Below, one piece after another: positions 45,566-56,972 of a DNA stretch of 64,000 nucleotides (positions are counted from its first letter, which is position 1; each line of letters opens with the position of its first letter). The stretch is from Ophiosphaerella korrae (lineage: Eukaryota > Ascomycota > Dothideomycetes > Pleosporales > Phaeosphaeriaceae). The notes under the pieces are model-generated. The model made no database searches. It saw nothing but the letters and a program-made list of their open reading frames with translations, and had not been told where the DNA came from. A program made the position numbers and the translations under genes. Location of the stretch: contig JALNQF010000012.1 of the NCBI GenBank assembly GCA_028456385.1, forward strand, positions 248,001-312,000. The letters run 5' to 3'.

Positions 45566-47490
45566 TCCCCACATCGGTAGGTGATGGTAAGACTGTCGCC
45601 ATACGTTGTTGCCTTCTTGTGCTAACAGTCAAGTCAGTTCGGTCTTTCCTGGAATGGTGTGATGGAGACTTTGATACATTTCACGAATGATGGATGAATG
45701 AAAATTTGCATGGTTACTGGGTTGGGATCTCTTTTTCTTTCACTGCCTCATGATCAATAGATCTTGGGTGGAGGAAAATCTTACATAGGTGCTGGATAGG
45801 GATACCTTTTTCTTTCACATCCTCATGATCAATGGATCTTGGGTGAAGGGAAATCTTACATGGATTTTGGGTTGGCATCTCTTTTTCCTTTCTGCAGCTG
45901 TATTTTAGGCTTGTGACTTATTGTCCGGCCTTGGATTTTGAGGTCGTCCAGCCCAAATGGTTTGTTACATAAAAATTTACTTGAATAAAATTTCTTTGAG
46001 TAAAACTATGTTTCTTTATAAATAATTCAATCTTCATGTGCATTTTCCAATAATTCTTGCAAGAAATTCAACCTTGATATATATTTTCTAATAACAAGTG
46101 CATTAAATACTCTCTTTTGACTAATTCGATGTCAATAGTAAAAGATTGGCAGAAGCTGCAAAGTTTTTACAAGGCCTATTACTCACGCATCATGCTCATT
46201 GTAATTCCCAAGATTATCCTGCTTGGCTCATTTCGTATCAAACCTCTTGACGCCGCTGCTTTGTTTCCGCTGCCGCGCACAATTACAATTGTGCTGCAAA
46301 GTTGCGCAACTTCCAGGAGTGCAACTCATTACGACATCGCGGATCCGAACAGGTGTTGTTCAGCGCTCGGTAGCTCAGGCGGTAGTCTCACCTTTGTGTC
46401 TAGTTTAGCCATGGTGTGCATTCTGAGTGCACCAACAATTGTAGATAGTTTTGATGGCCATGTTCGAACAATGCACAGTTACTAATTTGAAAGTAATTCA
46501 AGTCATCGCAAAATCTACAGAAATTGTTACAATGCGAAGCTACTACATGGAAGAAATAAATTGAGGCCCTACTCAGGCATTCTATGTCAAGATTCCATTC
46601 CCAGTACCGGGTTTCGAGGATTTCACGCCTTGGTCCCGTTTGGACAGCCTGGATGACTTCAATCGTAAATCCGAAAACTCCGGTGGACCTTTGCAACAAG
46701 CACTTACAAACCATCAATTGTCTCAGCAACATACTCGCAAACTAAAAGAAAAGGCGCAAGCTCCCACATGATGTGGTCGAACTCACGGCCACAGTTCGTT
46801 GGTTGAAATTGGTCATTTCAGGGTCAGAGTGCTATTCACTCTAAGCCTTCGAGCCCATTGGGCTATCCAAGCTACCGGAAACGAATTCACATGGTGAACT
46901 AAAAAAAAAAAGACCCCTGGAGGGAGTTGCTAGCTAGAATTGACCGTTGCAATGCTTGGCGTTTGGTGTCCGCTAGCCAAGGGCACATTACGTAAGGACA
47001 AAAGGGGAAACGCATGTGACAGCGCCTCGAACTCGGCCTGTGGGCCTAGTGAGCTCCGATTTCGCAAATGGCCACGACAGGGGTGCGCCAACATGTAGCT
47101 TGTATGTCACGTCTAAATTTTGGGAGACATGGGAAAGCATAAGTCTCAAATTTTTATCGAAACTTGCACTACAGTTTATAAAGCTGATCTAAACACCCTC
47201 CTCTGTAAATAAACCTATGATAATACTTTCATCTGCTACCATGGTACGTGATACTTAAAATGGCATTGCATAGGAACATGATGTTTTGATATGATTAAGC
47301 ACGTACAAATTCTATGTTCTATTTGAATTCCCGAATCATCAAACGCATTTCGTGGGTATCTTTATCCAACTGCCAAAATCCCAAATGTCAAAAAAAAAAA
47401 AAAAAAGCAGAGTATGTGCACGAATCTCAAAAGAGGGGAGAGATGGTAAAGCCGGAGCAAAAGATGGAAGAAAGGGCACTGCAGCTAGAA
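45566..47490. other. Intergenic, 1.9 kb, with tRNA-like fragments
   Basis: Convergent 3' flanks of the 439-aa gene and the kinase-vWA gene. Contains the 75-bp duplication, an A/T-rich zone (45,960-46,120), tRNA-like phrases near 46,366 (plus) and 46,780-46,890 (minus), and A-runs at 46,901-46,911 and about 47,391-47,406. No gene. Confidence 0.5.
45724..45890 (+). repeat. 75-bp tandem duplication (about 2.2 copies)
   Basis: Unit GGGATCTCTTTTTCTTTCAC..TCATGATCAATNGATCTTGGGT..AATCTTACAT is repeated at 45,724-45,798 and 45,799-45,873, with a partial third copy to 45,890. Differences are mostly single bases. It lies in the 3' flank of the 439-aa gene. Confidence 0.85.
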
Positions 47491-50400
47491 TTAATTTGAA
47501 GAAATTCGAGCATGAGATGTCCAGCTGCTTGCTCGCGGGAGGGGCGGCATGGAACCATGCTTAGGCTGGTAGGATTCGGAATTGGAGTTGCGGCTTGAAG
47601 ATCGCGACAAGCTTGACGTCGGAGAGGTCAGCGAGAGAAGATTGGTGGATTTCGTCTGATTTATGTCGTGTGTGTTGTCGTTAAAAGTTCGGAAAAGATT
47701 GACAAGCTCTTTGTATTCATAGGGCATGGGTGTTTCCGCAGGATCGTGCTGATCGTACTGGCTATCAATGCTGCCTTTGAACATTTTTTCGACGGTTGAA
47801 CGCCACGAGCAATGGTCCACGATGTCTCTAGAAAGGATTTAGTAGCTAATCTGTAACCGACCCGAAGTTGACGTACCTAAATCCAAGCGCATCACATAGC
47901 TCATTGTCCAACTTCTGCAACCTTTCCTCGCCCTTGTCTCCAAACCTTATGAATTGGATACTAAAAGGACGTTTCCCAACATTTTCATTTATTGTTGCTT
48001 CTTTGGCCAGTTCCATAATAATTTGTTCGACAAGATTGTTCATCGTTCCAAGCCAGACACCATCAGTAAGAACAAGCAGAGTTGTAGCAGGTTTGCCACT
48101 GTTCTTCCAGTTGCTGACAACATCGCTGAGCGTCGCGTGCATATCAGTATGGAATCGACTATGTGGTGAGAAGTCTGGTGCTGCAGCGTCCAATGCCTCA
48201 CGAAATACTTTTCTTCCCACGTCTTGACGGAGGTTTGTTTTATTGTGTTCGGCTCCTGCAATGGTGAACATTAGGTCAACGCCGCTTCTATCCAAGCCCG
48301 CAGCCCTTTTCACCATCGTTTCCGCAACAAATACCACGATCGGCCAGTGTTCAAACATTGATGCACCATTGTCCACAACGAAAATCTATGTGGGGTTAGT
48401 AGCAGTCTCAGGTCAATGTTTCTTAATACATACAATTTCGCGACTCTCATCGTAGGTCTTAGTGAGTCCTTTGTTGACCTTCCGCTCCTCGATGCCAAAT
48501 ATGCCTTTCAATTTGGCACGTTTGCCCTTTGGATCTTCTTGATCAACTTCCTTTCGCACAGAACATACGTCGAAGGGAAGATCAAGAACAGATATTGGGA
48601 TTTGATTATACTCCACAGTACCTGAAGGTTCATGCCAGTTGTTGTTGGTAACTGTCTGCTTCTCCATCGCATAGTTTTTGGAAAATCGTCGTCTAGGCGA
48701 CGTATATCCAGCTGCGCGTCCAGCTGTGCGAGAAATTGTAATTTGTGGGCCAAAATACGGAGATTGGTCATCACGATGAGGACTAGAACTACTGAGTTGA
48801 AGGCTGTTCGATCCGCGCCGTGGTTGTTGCGTATGGCTAAAATTATTGCCCGACTTGGTAGCTTCAGAAAATCTGGGCGAAGTAGGACTCTGGTAAGGCG
48901 TGATTGAGGAGGGCTCACGGAGGGATGGATGTGTGGCGCTCGTAGGCGTCGGCGAGACGATTTGTAGTTTTGAAAGATCGATAGATTTACTCGGAGATAC
49001 TGGGGACGATGAGGATTGGTTTGGATAGGAGGAAGGCGTCACCCCAGGGGCATCAGTATTGTATGTCTGAGGCTCGTAAAAAGCAAGAGGACCACCGCCA
49101 GTCCGTAGCGAGTCCTTTGGCTCGTTCGTTGTGAGCGATCCAATTGGAGAACCTTGCATATCAGGGCTACGATTTATCTCATCAGATAGTTTATGAACAG
49201 GCCTAATTATTTTTCGTGGTACTAAACGAGGCTTAATGTATTGCGGGTCTAATGGATGACCATTGGGACCTAATCTTCCATCGATGTCGGACAAATCTTC
49301 TGCAAGAATAGTGTTCTGAGGGCTGAAAGTAAAGTCCCCATCATGTGTCCGTGAGCCGCGACGTCCCTCGCTGTCCTGATTAAAAATGCCGGTTGCTCTC
49401 AGCTCCTTCTCGAGTATCTCCTTTCGGTATGGTGTTCTTCCGTGTGGTTTGTTTTGAATAATCTTTTCCTTCTGCACTTGCATATTTGCTCCTTGGAGCA
49501 GGTCACATACATCAATTTCATTTTTTGGTGCATTAGGTTGGTTCGGTGGCGTGATTTTGGTTTTGGACGATCTCTCGTGGTGGGCTGTTTCCTCAATACT
49601 GAGGAGAGCCTGCAACACCGCAGGGTCTGTTTCTCTCGCATGTCCTTTTAGAGTGTTGACTTTTCCCGTCGCCGTTATGATTATCTCTTCGAACTTTTCA
49701 CAAAGCTCTACTAATTCAAATCGGTTAGTTGTTTCTCTCTGTAGCATACTATTCTCAATAGTTTCCAGAACGAGTAGTGTAGCTGTATCAGAACACCGAA
49801 CATGACCACGGAGGTAATTGTGCCACCTCCTAATTTCCGGCAAGACGTCAATGCCATCGTGGAAACGATCGTATTTTATACCGTTTATGTTGTTGTGTGG
49901 CGATAGTTGCCGTAACCGCTCAAATTGACGAATACCTTGGAAGCCAAGAACAACCCAGGTCGCGGCGACCGATAGAACGCATCCAAGAGACCACGTATCA
50001 ATTCGTTGAGTAACACCAGACATGGTCCCATCAGGTCGTCTCATGCGCAAAACTTCAGGTGCACCATACGCATCGGTGAAGCCATGAATTAGTTCAGTTG
50101 GCAATCCACGATCTTGCATTTGCGCAACGGGCGCAAACTCTGAAAAACCAAAGTCGGCAAACTTCAAGCGCCCTTGAATTACAAGTATGTTATCTGGCTT
50201 TATGTCTGCATGCCAGCCAACATATTTATGTGGTGAACTCTTCCCAGGACGAGGAAGCTCGAGATTATGGATATGACGAATAGCCTCAGCAACTTTAAAA
50301 AGTGCCTGCCAGAATTTGATGATCTCCTCAGCTCTTACGGGAGGAACATTGGTTTCGTCAGCCCAAGCTTGGTAAAGGTCTCTCTCGCAACACTCCAGGA

Positions 50401-51274
50401 GGATATTATATGTCTTTCCAAGATTGGGTCCCTCGCCATAGTCATGAGTGTAACAGCCAAGGTAACGTACTATAGGGATGGTGTCGTTCGCCTTCAGGCC
50501 GGAGAAGTTTTCTTTTTCCTTGTCATATACGCTCTTTTTGTTACCACTATACGACTTCAAAACCATCTGGTAGCACTCTCCATACTCTTTGTCCTTACAG
50601 AGCGAGGCAGCAATTGCGCCCCTCAAAGCCTCGTCCGTAATGAAGTCTTTCTGTATAAGCACCCAGTAAATGGACGCAGTACCTCCTTTATCTCCCATTT
50701 TTTCCTTGCGGCAGAATGGTGGGATAAACTTGGTGTCTTGTAGATTACGATCCATATGTAGGGTAAGCTCCAACGGGCAGAATCCCCCTCTTTCATCATG
50801 AAAACATTTCAGAATACTTTCTACTTCACTGGGCTGCCTGATATATCGAAGATTATCCCGAAGACTCTGATCAGTACTGTCTCGCATAATAGCAAGGTAT
50901 TCATCGTTCATGTTCGACTCATAGAAGCGGTCGATCAGTTCTCCTTGTCCTTGCTTTAGTAAAAGACTGAAAACCTTGAGGCAGGAATGTTTTCCAGTAA
51001 ACAAGGTGTGGAAGTCAAGAGGGAAAGTTCGGTGACTAGGTTGGGGCATCTCATCAAGGAGCCGGAGCAGTTTTATTTGATCAGAGGATTTCGATGTTTC
51101 CCTCAGCCACCATTGTTTCATAGATTCCACGTGGACAACGCTACGCTGGCAGTTGCAAGACTCGGGTGGACTGCATTGGTTCTGACACGCTACTGGACGA
51201 GTCCATAGCGAGTCTAGCAGGCCTTTGTACTCTTTTAATGTGCGCGACTCTTGTGTTTGGGAAAGGCCTGACAT
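47491..51274 (-). CDS. Serine/threonine protein kinase-vWA domain fusion
   Basis: Three exons: 51274..48434, 48385..47877 and 47827..47491; 1228 aa. Residues 1-190 are of unknown fold with a CxNxCxxPESCNCQ cluster. Residues about 194-530 are a protein kinase: GDKGGTASIYWVL loop, VLK lysine 240, HADIKPDNIL (355-364; the usual HRD reads HAD), DFG 374-376, APE 406-408, and RIDTWSLGCVL. Residues about 560-930 are Ser/Pro-rich and disordered. From 948, IFVVDNGASM opens a von Willebrand A domain; the MIDAS motif DxSxS reads DNGAS, and LTDG is intact. A Ser-rich tail ends the protein. Catalytic residues suggest an active kinase; the vWA part likely binds a partner. Introns of 48 and 49 nt close the frame. 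It is followed upstream on the same strand by the CorA-like gene. Confidence 0.82.
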
Positions 51275-52267
51275 TATGACGTGGTTTCAGCCGCTAACAA
51301 GGCTGTCGAAGACCCCATAGGACAAAAACGAGTCGAACGAAAACCAAAAAAAGGCGAGAATTGAAGTGACTAGCAAGAATCGATCAAGTGGAGGTTTTTG
51401 AAGTCGCGCAACGATATGCGACTTACTATGCGAATAAAGTGGGGCGAGATGGGCAGCTTGCGACCAGGAAATACAGAGCCTGATACTTCGCAAGCGGGAC
51501 GCTTCATTATTACGACGATGGCGGAAGCACTGACCTCCTTCAATGCTGCATGACCATGCGTGCTACGCCAATCAATGTGTTGGAGGACCAGTGCGGTTGC
51601 AGTGCGCTGATAGCTCGACGGGGAAGGCTGTGCTCCGAGGAGCCGCAGTCATGTATTGGCTCGGCTGAGTACCAGGCAACAGAAAAGAAGCGAGGTGAAT
51701 AGGATGTCTTTGTGGATTTTACATGCTATTGCCATAAGTGAGGTAGGAAAGCCTGAAATTCACAAAAGTCTTGTGTCAGCCACAATTTTGGTTGCTGGCT
51801 CACTTTTCTTTGCCGTCCCAAATCCATCGAGCCGAACGGCCGACTGAGCCGAAATCGGAATCCGATGCAGTACGCCACTTCAGCCAGTAGCACACACCTA
51901 GTCCAGGCACACATGACCAGGGCTGAGCGACGTTTGTGCCTTGCCCTCCTCGCTACCAGCGTTTTTGTCGTGGAGGCGCTGGTTTCCGGAAGTATTACCA
52001 GCCCAGGTACGCTTGAACGACACCTGAACAACGTCTACCCAGGTTTTACGTCTGATAGAATAGGAGAATAGGGCCAAAAAAGGGCCGGAACAATTTGCTA
52101 CGATTTCTCACTGTTCTAATTTCCGGTAACTACCCATCATTTGGTTTTTCTACATTTGTTACCTATGTAAACTGGAAAAAAAATTCTCGGCTGCTCTAGC
52201 ATACCACCACATCCGCCTCGTCCTTATCTATCCTTTCGTCGTACGGTTTGAGCCGCAATATGCTGAA
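51275..52267. other. Intergenic, 1.0 kb
   Basis: 5' flank of the kinase gene and 3' flank of the CorA-like gene. A plus-strand ORF from ATG 51913 encodes about 52 aa with a signal-peptide-like start (LCLALLATSVFVVEALV). It is not called because nothing else supports it. Confidence 0.4.
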
Positions 52268-54267
52268 TCATTCTGGACCACTATTAAGCTGTTCTATATC
52301 ATGTAATGGTAAAGTAGAGCCTCTTTTGTAGGGCCACCTGGTGTATGTGCGCCCTGCCTTTATGAGTTTGGTTAAGTGTTGAGTTGTGAGCCAGCTCGAG
52401 TCACCGTTTTCATCGTTGTCTACCCGGATGAATGACTGTAAATTAGACGGAGCCATTCGAGCTTTTGAATTGGAGAATATATCTTTAAATCGCTCCGAGA
52501 TGGTCATGCCGCTTCTTGATGTGTCGTACATCTTGTACGTTGACCATGCAACGAGCAACGTCAAAGCTGTCAACGGAAGAGTGACTTGAAGCCATCTCTC
52601 CAAAGCAAGAGACGAGAATGATCCACTATTTTGGTTCTCTTTGCTAGCGTCTGATTGATATTTCACCACGTCAGTACTAAAGAACGTCTATCAGCAAGTC
52701 AGTGACAGATTCACAAGGTTATCACAATGTGACTTTATCTTACAGATGTAAAAGTCGCTGGTAGATACACCAGTGTGACTATTGTAACTATGCGCATAAC
52801 TACAGCCTCGCGCTCCAAGTTTTTGTTCAGCTTCTCGGTGCGTTCCGCTGCCTGACCTTGCAAATGTTGCAGAACAAGCTCTTTCCTATCTGAAATGATA
52901 TTCACCAAAAGCTTCGCTCGTGATGTCTGCATGTGAAAGTCGTTGATGATCTCGTCAAGCTGAGATATGAATGTGCTCAAAGCATCCTCACACGCAGTAG
53001 TAAGCGCGTTGGGGAAGTCCTTTCGGTCAACGAGGTTGTAGTAAAACTTATGGATTGACTTCAAAACATCGGTATTCGCCTCCAAGACCATGACGGCTTC
53101 ATTAGCTCTGTCTTGCCAATGTTGTAGATCTTGAATGTGATATGGCTTATACTCTTTGTGTGCGTAGCCGTCCCCGCGCGGCCCATATACTGCCATACTG
53201 CTCTGTGAAAGTTAGAGGAACGCCAATGAATTTAATCATATGATCAGCACTTACTTCATGATCCAATACCTCTTCTAACCAGCGAATATACCACCGCCAA
53301 TCTTCCGTGGACCAATGGCAGAACATTAGATGTGTCGACAAGCTAGATGCAAAAGACATTGCTGGAGTGCTAAACTGTTTATCTTCAGGCCTCCCATTAG
53401 GTCCAGTCATTTCTTCAAATTGATCTAGTAGATCTTCACCACCTTTAGTGACTATCCACAACGTAGTGCCAAGTTCGACATCAAATTGATGGTGTACAGC
53501 CGTCTGCCTTATTGACCATTCATTGAGTTTGAGATTCTCGTCGCTTTTCTTTTTGAATTGAACGCTCTTAAGATTGTAACAAAGCTGGTAGTGTCTACCA
53601 CTTCTACCAAGAGAGGGATTCCAGAGTTCAGGCGTAGGAGCCTTTAATCTGACTTGCTCTCGAAAACCGCTGAAACGAAGATCTTTAGGGTCACTTTGAG
53701 CCCCAAAGACAAGCATGAAGTCCAAATATGCAGGCATGACTTGATGATATGTTAAGATCTGGGTAAGGCTACCTCGTGTGGTTTTCAATTTATCACGCGA
53801 GTTCTGACCGTAGAGATATCTAGACAGATTAATATTTTTCAAAATATTTGATTCCAAATACATACATGAAACGACATCTCGGATCACGCTTTTTAGATGT
53901 CACTTGCTGTGAATCTGGATTGCTTGGGTCGTCTACCAATTCTGCACCGAGCCATCTGGTGAGCTTAGTAGGTGAATGAATATTCTGTTTCTGTAACGCT
54001 GCGACTCATTAGTTGAGTTTACTGTGACATAAGGATTGCATGTCTACCTTTCCCTTCCCAAGTCTCCAAGTCAATTATGGGAATTTCAAAAATGCCCTCC
54101 ACATCATCTTTTCCATCAACGAGACAAAGATCTGAGGCGGCTGTATCCAGATGAGCTTTGTAGGACTTCAATTTAGAGCTATATATTGCTGTCCCGCTCG
54201 GTATGAGATTCTCAGGATAGTTAAGTCGCTCCTTGTAAGACTTTTGGAATGAGAGTGGTAACGTCAT
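52268..54267 (-). CDS. CorA-like Mg2+ transporter-domain protein (fungal type)
   Basis: Five exons: 54267..54048, 53998..53866, 53819..53255, 53202..52744 and 52687..52268; 598 aa. The introns (49, 46, 52, 57 and the start-proximal leader) all close in frame. The N-terminal half is the soluble domain seen in fungal CorA-like proteins (RDPRCRFIYLYGQNSRDKLK across the exon 2/3 join, then CYNLKSVQFKKKSDENLKL). A long helical region follows (LKSIHKFYYNLVDRKDF, LDEIINDFHMQTSRAKLLVN). Two helices end it: VTIVTLVYLPATFTSTFFST and VTLPLTALTLLVAWSTY. The canonical CorA GMN motif is absent; YLPATFTSTFFS replaces it, as in the fungal subgroup, so Mg2+ transport is not assured. ATG 54267 gives the family-like MTLPLSFQKSYKERL; the frame is open up to ATG 54459. 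Confidence 0.83.
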
Positions 54268-54604
54268 GTTATCTTCCTCAGGTAGAGTGAATAGAGAAGT
54301 AGCCGCTTGGTAGGTGTAGAGAAATCGAAAGGATATGCATCTTTTTGATGCAAACAAGGTTGAATTCCATCGCCCCAGGAGGCTCACTACGGCTGGGTTC
54401 AAGGCTTGATGTGTGCAAGCCAGCAAAGGGTGCATATGATCGATGCGCGTGATGGGCATGCCCTAGCCCAAACCAGCCGAAAGCGCTTTCCCTGCTCTCA
54501 CCGGCCTCTCACAGCACACAACATGTACAACGGACAAGTCACTCCCATCAAAGCACATTCTATGGCGAATTCAGCTTCTAATTCAATGCGTTATTCGCTG
54601 ATTA
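54268..54604. other. Intergenic, 337 bp
   Basis: 5' flank of the CorA-like gene and 3' flank of the putative secreted protein gene, both on the minus strand. The CorA-like reading frame extends into it to ATG 54459, which could be an alternative start. Confidence 0.4.
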
Positions 54605-55299
54605 TTAGTCCTCATCATCGGATATTGACGCACGCCTGCTTCTCTTCGGCGCATCCCGTAGCTCTCTGAGCGCGCTGATATCACCCTGAAACGCTTGAGC
54701 CACAATCCCAACTTCGTCGTCAGTCACTCACCTCATTCAATCTCTCGGGAACCTCAAATTGCCAATAAGCGCTTGACTGCTCAGCCTTGTTAGTGCCCGC
54801 CTGGTTCGCATTGAGTGGCTGCTTACCCTAGTCGGGTTGAAAGTGTTCCAGGTAGGCCACTTCTGCCTCAGAAAGTCTTCGATTTTTTGCCAGGGAAAAT
54901 CGTTATATGCTGGGAACTTCTCCTGGATTCTACCAGTGTGGACCTCGTGTGGTAGTGTTGGTCTCCGCTGGGCGGCCCTTGCACGCTTCAAGGCTGGATC
55001 GGTTGGTCGACGAAACATATGCATCTCACCACTTTTTGCGCGGGTGACGAAGGCAGAGATATGAACTAAAGTTCGGAAGGCTGATTCATAAGATTCTCCT
55101 CCTAACAGCACTTCCCACGTGTGGATAACTACAGGCTTTATGTTGCCCTTCTGAGGTGCCTCAGCCTCATAACTCTATTCTGTAAAACCTCCCGCGTGAT
55201 GCACGATACTGCATCTGAAAATGCAGAAATAGCGGCCAGAGGTATTGCATGGCCAAGGGTAAGCGCACAAATTATGATAAGGAGCGTGGCGGTTCTCAT
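54605..55299 (-). CDS. Putative small secreted or membrane-anchored protein
   Basis: Model of four exons: 55299..55210, 55159..54827, 54779..54732 and 54685..54605; 183 aa. The N-terminus MRTATLLIIICALTLGHAIP is a good signal-peptide-like helix. The mature part contains WEVLLGGESYESAFRTLVHI, a basic stretch (PALKRARAAQRRP), FPWQKIEDFLRQKWPTWNTF, and the tail RELRDAPKRSRRASISDDED. Exons 2-4 are well supported: GTAAGC and GTGAGT donors, a CACTAAC branch site, phase-0 joins and a clean stop. The exon 1 junction (GTATCG donor at 55209, acceptor GCTGAG at 55160) is a guess, so the signal peptide may belong to another frame. No family recognised. A secreted, effector-like role is only a possibility. 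Confidence 0.45.
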
Positions 55300-56420
55300 G
55301 CACGGCGCTAGGCAATTGTCGCAAGGCTGAAATTGAAAATTTGCTTTGTTTTGCCTGCCACGCATGGTGCCTTGCGCAGTTTTGCTATTGGATGGTTGAG
55401 TCCTTCCAAACACTGTCGTCCACATTTCTTGACACGTACAGAAAGCTTATTATAAATTTGAAGAAGATGAGGCTCTGTTATATCGGAATTTGCCGCGCTA
55501 GCTCTTGATGTCCAGAAGCGCCCTGAATATGATATGGCATTGTGTTCCGCTTATGGGACCTGGAAACGTTCTATACTCTATCTGTACGTCTAGAAATAAG
55601 CCGAGGGAGATATGGCTTGTACGAAATCTACTTCGCAATAATTGTGAGGCAGCGGGTGAGTTGTGTTGGTATATCCCCAATCCTTTGGTGGCGCAAGAGA
55701 AAGCCTGAAATTCAGGAAGGATATTGCAAAATGCTTCTTTTTCTTCTCAGCGGTCGTTTGGTTAAGTTTTTGGAGTATTTCGCAGCTGAACCTAGACTCT
55801 TCGTTAACCTTCATCATTTTCACTGTCAGAAAACAAGGAAACTTTGTATTTAAATTTCAACTGCACATCCTCACCATAGTACCAATTACATATGGAGATC
55901 AACTAAATCTAAACGAAGAATAGATTTCTGGAACTAATTGTGGAAATAGTCCAATCGGTATGTACACGATTACAAAACATTGGGTGGATTTACAGCAAGT
56001 TCTACACTAAGAAAGGCTTGGAAAATGATTCTCAAGGAAGACACGGGGATAACATCGGCCAGTCTACTTTTCCCCGTGGATTAGAAGAAGAATGGGATCA
56101 TCAGGAATAGCATGCCTTGACCGCATCAACAAATCCTATCCCAACACAAGATCATCAACATGCTCGAGATGCGGTGTGAGGTCAGATGGGATGGAGTGGA
56201 GCGTCGGAAGTAAAGCCGAGGGAAGGAAAGATCCAGAAAGCTTGGCGTGGAGTGCGCTATGACCGTATATTTTTTTACACCACCAACTTCTGGAGTGTTG
56301 TACCCACCTTCCACTCTATCCTCTACTACACATCCCTTCCTTGTCATCTTGCATTCAACGGGAGCCTAGGAGCACGATTTGAGCTTCCAGAAGTATACAC
56401 TCCATCTCAATTCCGTCACA
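55300..56420. promoter_or_regulatory. Hsp60 upstream region and intergenic DNA, 1.1 kb
   Basis: Divergent 5' flanks. The last 200 bp are C/T-rich (CACCTTCCACTCTATCCTC) before the Hsp60 ATG, as in many fungal housekeeping promoters. I looked for GAAnnTTC heat-shock elements by eye and saw no convincing triplet array. AT-rich 55,700-56,000 without genes. Confidence 0.45.
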
Positions 56421-56937
56421 ATGCAGCGAGCATTCGCATCACGGGCGCGGACTTCGGCCCTCAATCAGAGCTCGAAGCTCCGCTCGTCAGGCTTCAGTCT
56501 CCAGCAGCAGAGGTTCGCACACAAGGTAAGAATAGTTTTTGGTTATCACTATCTTCCTAAGATCGATTGAGCTAACAGTTGTGCAGGAACTCAAGTTTGG
56601 CGTTGAGGGACGAGCAGCACTTCTCCAGGGTGTCGACACACTTGCAAAGGCTGTATCAACAACATTAGGTCCCAAGGGCCGGAATGTTTTGATCGAGTCT
56701 AGCTACGGATCACCCAAGATCACAAAAGGTACTTGCAACTAACCTACAACTCCCCCGACATCCGCTAACAACTTTTTAGATGGCGTAACTGTCGCAAAGG
56801 CCATCACACTCAAGGACAAATTTGAAAACCTGGGAGCCCGTCTTCTCCAAGATGTCGCCTCCAAGACTAATGAAGTTGCTGGAGATGGTACCACTACTGC
56901 CACTGTCCTTGCCCGTGCCATCTTCTCCGAGACGGTC

Positions 56938-56972
<35 letters not shown>

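Noticed and set aside
46360..46400. GGTAGCTCAGGCGGTAG, tRNA A-box-like phrase
   Set aside because: No B box, no acceptor pairing and no terminator downstream.
51913..52071. 52-codon ORF with signal-peptide-like start
   Set aside because: No second line of evidence; noted only as a weak possibility in the intergenic entry.
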